From UBA2767 sp964194535 (GTDB lineage: Bacteria; Pseudomonadota; Alphaproteobacteria; Rhizobiales; Methyloligellaceae), in NCBI GenBank assembly GCA_964194535.1, contig CAXMMX010000095.1, positions 1 through 9,333 of the forward strand: a stretch of 9,333 nucleotides of DNA, given 5' to 3'. The position numbers were made by a program, and so were the translations under genes. Positions 6,315 through 9,333 of the stretch are shown piece after piece. Position 1 is the stretch's first letter. Each line of letters starts with the position of its first letter. The notes under the pieces are model-generated. The model ran no database searches, was not told the origin of the DNA, and saw only the letters and a program-made list of their open reading frames with translations.

Positions 6315-6320
6315 AATATA
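6315..6320 (-). promoter_or_regulatory. Possible -10 element in the def-fmt gap
   Basis: TATATT on the minus strand lies about 240 bases ahead of the fmt start, next to an A-tract (seven A, 6328-6334 on this strand). No good -35 hexamer is at normal spacing, so a promoter here is only a possibility. It would serve the candidate RNA and/or fmt-truA. The rest of 6321-6389 shows nothing I can assign. Confidence 0.25.
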
Positions 6321-6389
6321 GTAGCGCTTTTTTTGTTTGGCGAGTCATTCGAAATGCATGGATTGGTTAAGGGGGGGCCGGATGTGCGG

Positions 6390-6929
6390 TTAAGCCATAA
6401 CTTCGCCCTTCGACAGCTTGACGAATTTCTTGATGACGCGGTCGCGTTTCAGCCGCGATATATAGTCGATAAACAGCTTGCCGTTCAGGTGATCCACCTC
6501 GTGCTGGACCACGGTCGCGAGAATATCCTCGCACTCGCGCGTCTGCTCCTTTCCGTCCCGGTCGATATACCGCACGGTCACTTTCGAGGGCCGCTCGAGC
6601 TCGGCGTAATATTCCGGGATTGACAGGCAGCCTTCTTCGTGGAGGCGCATTTCATCGCCACGTGAGATGATTTCCGGATTGACCATGGCAATGGGTTCTT
6701 TTGCCACCTCGCCGCCTTCTTCCTCCGGCTGGCGGTATTTCACATCCATGACAATGAGACGGCGCGGCACCGCGACCTGCACTGCCGCCAGCCCGATACC
6801 CGGCGCGTCATACATGGTCTCCAGTATGTCGTCGATCAGCGTGCGCAATTCATCGTCCACGCGCTCAACAGGCGCGCTGGGGCGGCGCAGCAGCGGATCG
6901 GGCAAGATGATGATATCGCGTTTCGTCAT
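6390..6929 (-). CDS. def: Peptide deformylase
   Basis: The 179-residue metalloenzyme (normally Fe2+) removes the N-formyl group from nascent polypeptides. All three signature motifs are present: motif 1 GIGLAAVQ (44-51), motif 2 EEGCLSIP with metal ligand C101, and motif 3 QHEVDHLNG with ligands H143 and H147 and catalytic E144. This is a complete, bacterial type-1-like deformylase. The reading frame stays open to 7070, but that extension translates a REP-like repeat (SETPAQAGVHESS) and is not protein. The ATG at 6929 gives the canonical start TKRDIIILPDPLLR. There is no Shine-Dalgarno, and a promoter-like pair ends only nine bases upstream, so the mRNA may be leaderless. It heads the minus-strand series def, fmt, repeat protein, truA and is divergent from rmuC. 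Confidence 0.96.
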   Translation of the reverse strand: MTKRDIIILPDPLLRRPSAPVERVDDELRTLIDDILETMYDAPGIGLAAVQVAVPRRLIVMDVKYRQPEEEGGEVAKEPIAMVNPEIISRGDEMRLHEEGCLSIPEYYAELERPSKVTVRYIDRDGKEQTRECEDILATVVQHEVDHLNGKLFIDYISRLKRDRVIKKFVKLSKGEVMA

Positions 6930-6938
6930 ATTGGATGT

Positions 6939-6967
6939 GAGATAGGACGTGAGAGTTGCCGGGTCAA
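6939..6967 (-). promoter_or_regulatory. Candidate def promoter
   Basis: On the minus strand TTGACC (6962-6967) and TATCTC (6939-6944) are separated by exactly 17 bases. The -35 matches 5 of 6 consensus positions, the -10 only 3 of 6. The -10 ends nine bases before the def ATG, so initiation would occur at or just before the start codon. Confidence 0.4.
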
Positions 6968-6977
6968 CGCTGCTTTC

Positions 6978-7051
6978 ATGGACCCCTGCCTGCGCAGGGG
7001 TTTCGGATTTAGGAAAAAACAATTGATTTTCCTGCGCAAGCAGGAATCCAT
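6978..7051. repeat. REPIN-like pair of inverted REP hairpins
   Basis: Two similar units lie in opposite orientation in the def-rmuC divergent region. The left unit begins ATGGA (6978-6982) and folds as CCCCTGC-ctgc-GCAGGGG (6983-7000). The right unit folds as TTCCTGC-gcaa-GCAGGAA (7029-7046) and ends TCCAT (7047-7051). Each hairpin has a 7-bp stem and 4-base loop, and the outer ends are inverted copies. The 28 bases between them are AT-rich. This is the layout of REP doublets (REPINs), non-autonomous elements spread by RAYT transposases. Translated, the sequence gives the AQAGVHESS-type string often seen in false ORFs over such repeats. Confidence 0.75.
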
Positions 7052-7123
7052 AGTGACAGAACCCGGTCACAAATGTTCCTGTTTTGATCCAAATACTGCG
7101 CGAATCGCGTTATAGCTTTGCCC

Positions 7124-8344
7124 ATGAATGAAAATACCATCCGTTTGGGGGACATCACGCTCGACCCGGCGCTCGTTCTGATTGCGCTCGCGGGCTTTGC
7201 CGCCTTCATGATGCTGGCGTTGCTTATTGTCGTCATCGTCAATATCTCGAAACGCGGCGAGGAACGGGTTGAACGTAACGCGCAAGCCACGCAACTCGAC
7301 GCGGAGCTGGCCGAGCTCAAGGGGCGGCTTGCGACTGTCGCGGAAATTTCCGTCTCGCGGCAATCGGAACTCACCCGGTCCATAAATCAGCGCCTCGACA
7401 ATGTTACGCACCGGCTGGGGCAGAATCTGAATGAGAGCGCGCACAAGACCACCGAAAGCCTGTCCAGGCTTAATGAGCGCCTCGCCGTCATCGACACGGC
7501 ACAGAAGAACATCACCGAGCTGTCCTCGAACATCGTTGGCCTGCAGGAAATCCTCGCCAACAAGCAGCAGCGCGGCGCCTTCGGCCAAGGGCGCATGGAG
7601 GCGATCATCGAGGACGGGCTGCCCAAGGGAGCCTTCACTTTCCAGGCAACCTTGTCGAACAATATGCGCCCCGACTGCATCATCCACCTGCCCAACGCGT
7701 CTGATCTTGTGATTGACGCCAAATTTCCACTCGAGAGTTTTGAAGAATTGCGCGAGGCGCGCTCCGACACGGCAAAAAAGCAGGCGATGGCGCGCTTGCG
7801 CCAGGATGTGGGCGCCCACATCACGGCCATTGCCGAGCGCTACCTGATCCCCGGCGAGACCCAGGACACTGCGCTCATGTTCGTACCCTCTGAATCTCTT
7901 TATGCGGACATGCATGAGAGCTTTCCCGACATCATTCAGAAAGCGGCCCGCGCCCGCATCGTCATCGTCTCGCCCAACATGCTGATGCTCGCGGTGCAGA
8001 CCATACAGGCGATCATGAAGGACGTGAAGATGCGCGAGCAGGCCGGGCTGATCCAGAAGGAAGTCACATATCTCATGGATGATGTGCACCGCCTGCGCGA
8101 TCGCGTTCTCAAGCTGCAGCAGCATTTTGGCCAGGCGAACAAAGATATCGAACAGGTGCTGACGTCCTCGGAGAAAATCACCTCACGCGGCCGCAAGATC
8201 GAAACCCTCGATTTCGACGAGGAAGCGCGCGCCGCCGAGGCTGCCGCCCGGCCCAAAATACCGGCCAGCGCGCGTAAAAAGAGGAAGGCCGCCGCGAAAC
8301 CGGGCGGCAATGGCAAACAGCCTGATCTGATTGCCGGGCAGTAG
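7124..8344 (+). CDS. rmuC: DNA recombination protein RmuC family
   Basis: The 406-residue protein fits the RmuC family, linked in E. coli to limiting inversions and recombination at short inverted repeats and predicted to have a nuclease-type fold. Residues about 16-40 form one membrane helix (ALVLIALAGFAAFMMLALLI and onward), followed by a charged coiled-coil-like region (about 45-145). The RmuC domain starts near RGAFGQGRMEAIIEDGLP (150 onward) and contains MRPDCIIHLP (D174) and VIDAKFPLESF (D188, K190), resembling the D...DxK core of PD-(D/E)XK nucleases. FVPSESLYA and VIVSPNMLMLAVQTI are also conserved family strings. The C-terminus is a Lys/Arg/Ala-rich tail. The ATG at 7124 is preferred over a TTG two codons earlier; no clear ribosome site precedes it. 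It is divergent from def and convergent with the next gene, five bases apart. Confidence 0.93.
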   Translation: MNENTIRLGDITLDPALVLIALAGFAAFMMLALLIVVIVNISKRGEERVERNAQATQLDAELAELKGRLATVAEISVSRQSELTRSINQRLDNVTHRLGQNLNESAHKTTESLSRLNERLAVIDTAQKNITELSSNIVGLQEILANKQQRGAFGQGRMEAIIEDGLPKGAFTFQATLSNNMRPDCIIHLPNASDLVIDAKFPLESFEELREARSDTAKKQAMARLRQDVGAHITAIAERYLIPGETQDTALMFVPSESLYADMHESFPDIIQKAARARIVIVSPNMLMLAVQTIQAIMKDVKMREQAGLIQKEVTYLMDDVHRLRDRVLKLQQHFGQANKDIEQVLTSSEKITSRGRKIETLDFDEEARAAEAAARPKIPASARKKRKAAAKPGGNGKQPDLIAGQ

Positions 8345-8349
8345 AGAGC

Positions 8350-9165
8350 CTAGCCCTCGTCCATCAGCTTGTTGATCTCGCCAAAGCCCGGCGCATCGCC
8401 AAGGGCAGCAAAACCCCCCGTCTCCGACATCTCGCGCGCCGCATAGAGAAATCCGCCAATGCTTGTGCGCGCCAGCGCGCCACCCACGCTGATGCGCTTA
8501 CCTCCGGCTGCTGCGATTTCCGCGACCGTGAGCACGGGTGTGGCCAGCACGTTAACCGGCTTTGAGAGCGCCCTACAAACCTGCTCCACCTCGTCAGCTG
8601 TCTTCAGGCCCGGCGCATAGAGCACATCTGCGCCCGCTTTCTCGTAAGCCTGAAGCCGCAAAATCGTGTCGTCGAGATCATCGCGCCCGCGGATGAGATT
8701 TTCCGCCCGCGCCGTGAGGACGAAGGGAACAGGCAATGCGTGCGCCACCACGACGGCGGCCACGACACGCTCAACCGCATGGTTGAAATCGTAAATGTGC
8801 CCATCGGGCGGGCCGGAATAGTCTTCAGTTGACCCGCCGGACGCGCCCGCTTCGCTTGCAAGGCGGATGGTTTGCGCGGCCTCAGCCGGATCATCTGAAA
8901 AGCAATTTTCCAGATCGGCGGAGACGGGCAGCGGCGTGGCGTCAACCAGATCGCGGATATGCGCCAGCACTTCATCGCGCGACACGGCCCCGTCGGCCCG
9001 GCCCAGAGTGAAGGCAAATCCTGAGCTTGTGGTGGCCAGCGCTTGGAAACCCAGCCCGGCCAGTACCCGTGCAGAACCCGCATCCCACGGATTGGGGAGC
9101 AGTAGCGGGGAATCACCGTGGTGCAACTCGAGGAAGCTGGCCGCTTTGGCGGCTTGATCGCTCAC
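8350..9165 (-). CDS. PEP mutase / isocitrate lyase superfamily protein
   Basis: The 271-residue protein belongs to the phosphoenolpyruvate mutase/isocitrate lyase superfamily, Mg-dependent TIM-barrel enzymes that make or break C-C or P-C bonds next to a carboxylate. Recognisable strings are LLLPNPWDAGSARVLAGLGFQALATTSSG (23-49), the metal-site region VSADLENCF (D84, E86), GGSTEDYSG (E114, D115), FVLTARAEN (R153, E155) and GADVLYAPGL. The KKCGH or KRCGH catalytic loop of isocitrate and methylisocitrate lyases is absent, so those activities are unlikely. The exact substrate cannot be read from sequence; similar proteins are usually annotated as oxaloacetate decarboxylase-like or carboxyvinyl-phosphonate mutase-like. 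The start is GTG; no in-frame ATG lies near it and the family N-terminus follows directly. It is convergent with rmuC, stops separated by five bases. Confidence 0.88.
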   Translation of the reverse strand: MSDQAAKAASFLELHHGDSPLLLPNPWDAGSARVLAGLGFQALATTSSGFAFTLGRADGAVSRDEVLAHIRDLVDATPLPVSADLENCFSDDPAEAAQTIRLASEAGASGGSTEDYSGPPDGHIYDFNHAVERVVAAVVVAHALPVPFVLTARAENLIRGRDDLDDTILRLQAYEKAGADVLYAPGLKTADEVEQVCRALSKPVNVLATPVLTVAEIAAAGGKRISVGGALARTSIGGFLYAAREMSETGGFAALGDAPGFGEINKLMDEG

Positions 9166-9179
9166 GGGAGAACCCTAGG

Positions 9180-9198
9180 CCCGGGCGGGAGCCCCGGG
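9180..9198 (-). terminator. Possible GC hairpin between the last two minus-strand genes
   Basis: CCCGGG at 9180-9185 and at 9193-9198 are self-complementary and can close a 7-base loop. The hairpin lies in the 48-bp gap after the membrane-protein fragment and before the GTG start at 9165. There is no T-run, so termination is doubtful and it could equally hide the next start. Confidence 0.25.
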
Positions 9199-9213
9199 AC
9201 CGTGATGTGTCTG

Positions 9214-9333
9214 TCAGCGAATGCGGCGCTGGGCGACTCGCTGATGGCGGTGACTGGCCGGGCCGGCCTTTCCCCAACCAGGCAGGAGCAGCAAAAGAAG
9301 CAGTGCGAGCGTTCCGAACATGATAAAGGCCAC
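9214..9333 (-). CDS. C-terminal end of an unidentified membrane protein (partial)
   Basis: The minus strand is open from the window edge to a TGA at 9214-9216, giving 39 residues. The first part, VAFIMFGTLALLLLLLLPGW, is a strong hydrophobic helix. A short tail very rich in Arg, His and Gln follows (QRVAQRRIR at the end), consistent with a last transmembrane segment and a cytoplasmic basic end. I do not recognise the family. The true start may lie outside the window, so it could be a larger membrane protein or a small single-helix one. It is co-oriented with the PEP mutase-like gene, 48 bases ahead of it. A plus-strand frame over the same bases is judged a shadow. Confidence 0.5.
   Translation of the reverse strand: MAFIMFGTLALLLLLLLPGWGKAGPASHRHQRVAQRRIR

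Noticed and set aside
6328..6334. Run of seven T as an intrinsic terminator on the + strand
   Set aside because: No plus-strand gene lies upstream and no stable stem directly precedes it; the small GGGC/GCCC hairpin is some 20 bases away.
6930..7070. 47-residue N-terminal extension of def
   Set aside because: It translates the REP-like repeat (AQAGVHESS string) and lies ahead of the canonical deformylase start.
7067..8125. 352-residue minus-strand open frame opposite rmuC
   Set aside because: It lies against a well-recognised RmuC domain and shows no motif or signal of its own.
9027..9323. 98-residue plus-strand open frame at the right edge
   Set aside because: It overlaps the start of the PEP mutase-like gene in antisense and has no motif; the minus-strand hydrophobic frame is more protein-like.

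Overview
The window looks like a piece of an alphaproteobacterial chromosome: moderately GC-rich, densely packed and almost entirely housekeeping. The lineage is inferred from gene order (argB, HAD-type pyrimidine 5'-nucleotidase, dapD and dapE on one strand, then truA, fmt and def on the other, then rmuC) and from protein style. I cannot name the genus. I see no phage, transposase, CRISPR array, toxin-antitoxin pair or defence module.

Region 1 (1-2901, + strand) is an amino-acid biosynthesis run. It holds the last codons of argB, a HAD phosphatase four bases downstream, then dapD and dapE, which are consecutive-pathway enzymes of the succinylase branch of lysine/meso-diaminopimelate synthesis. 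Region 2 (2902-3621) holds a small unnamed secreted protein, then a striking 83-bp nested palindrome between two convergent genes.

Region 3 (3622-6929, - strand) is the protein-maturation and tRNA-modification cluster, read def -> fmt -> unnamed gene -> truA. Fmt formylates initiator tRNA, Def removes the formyl group from nascent proteins, and TruA makes pseudouridine in tRNA anticodon arms. Two things interrupt this usually compact cluster. One is a secreted protein with four tandem 16-residue repeats and a TTG start (4432-5043). The other is a 320-bp def-fmt gap with a perfect 13-bp hairpin and further long-range complementarity that may be a structured RNA.

Region 4 (6930-9333) starts with a divergent def/rmuC promoter region carrying a 74-bp REPIN-like pair of inverted REP hairpins. 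It continues with rmuC (+), a convergent PEP mutase/isocitrate lyase superfamily gene (-), and the C-terminal end of an unidentified membrane protein (-) running off the edge.

The best candidates for something undescribed are the repeat protein inside the fmt-truA interval, the putative RNA between def and fmt, and the two different palindromic repeat types. None of these amounts to a recognisable new multi-gene system.
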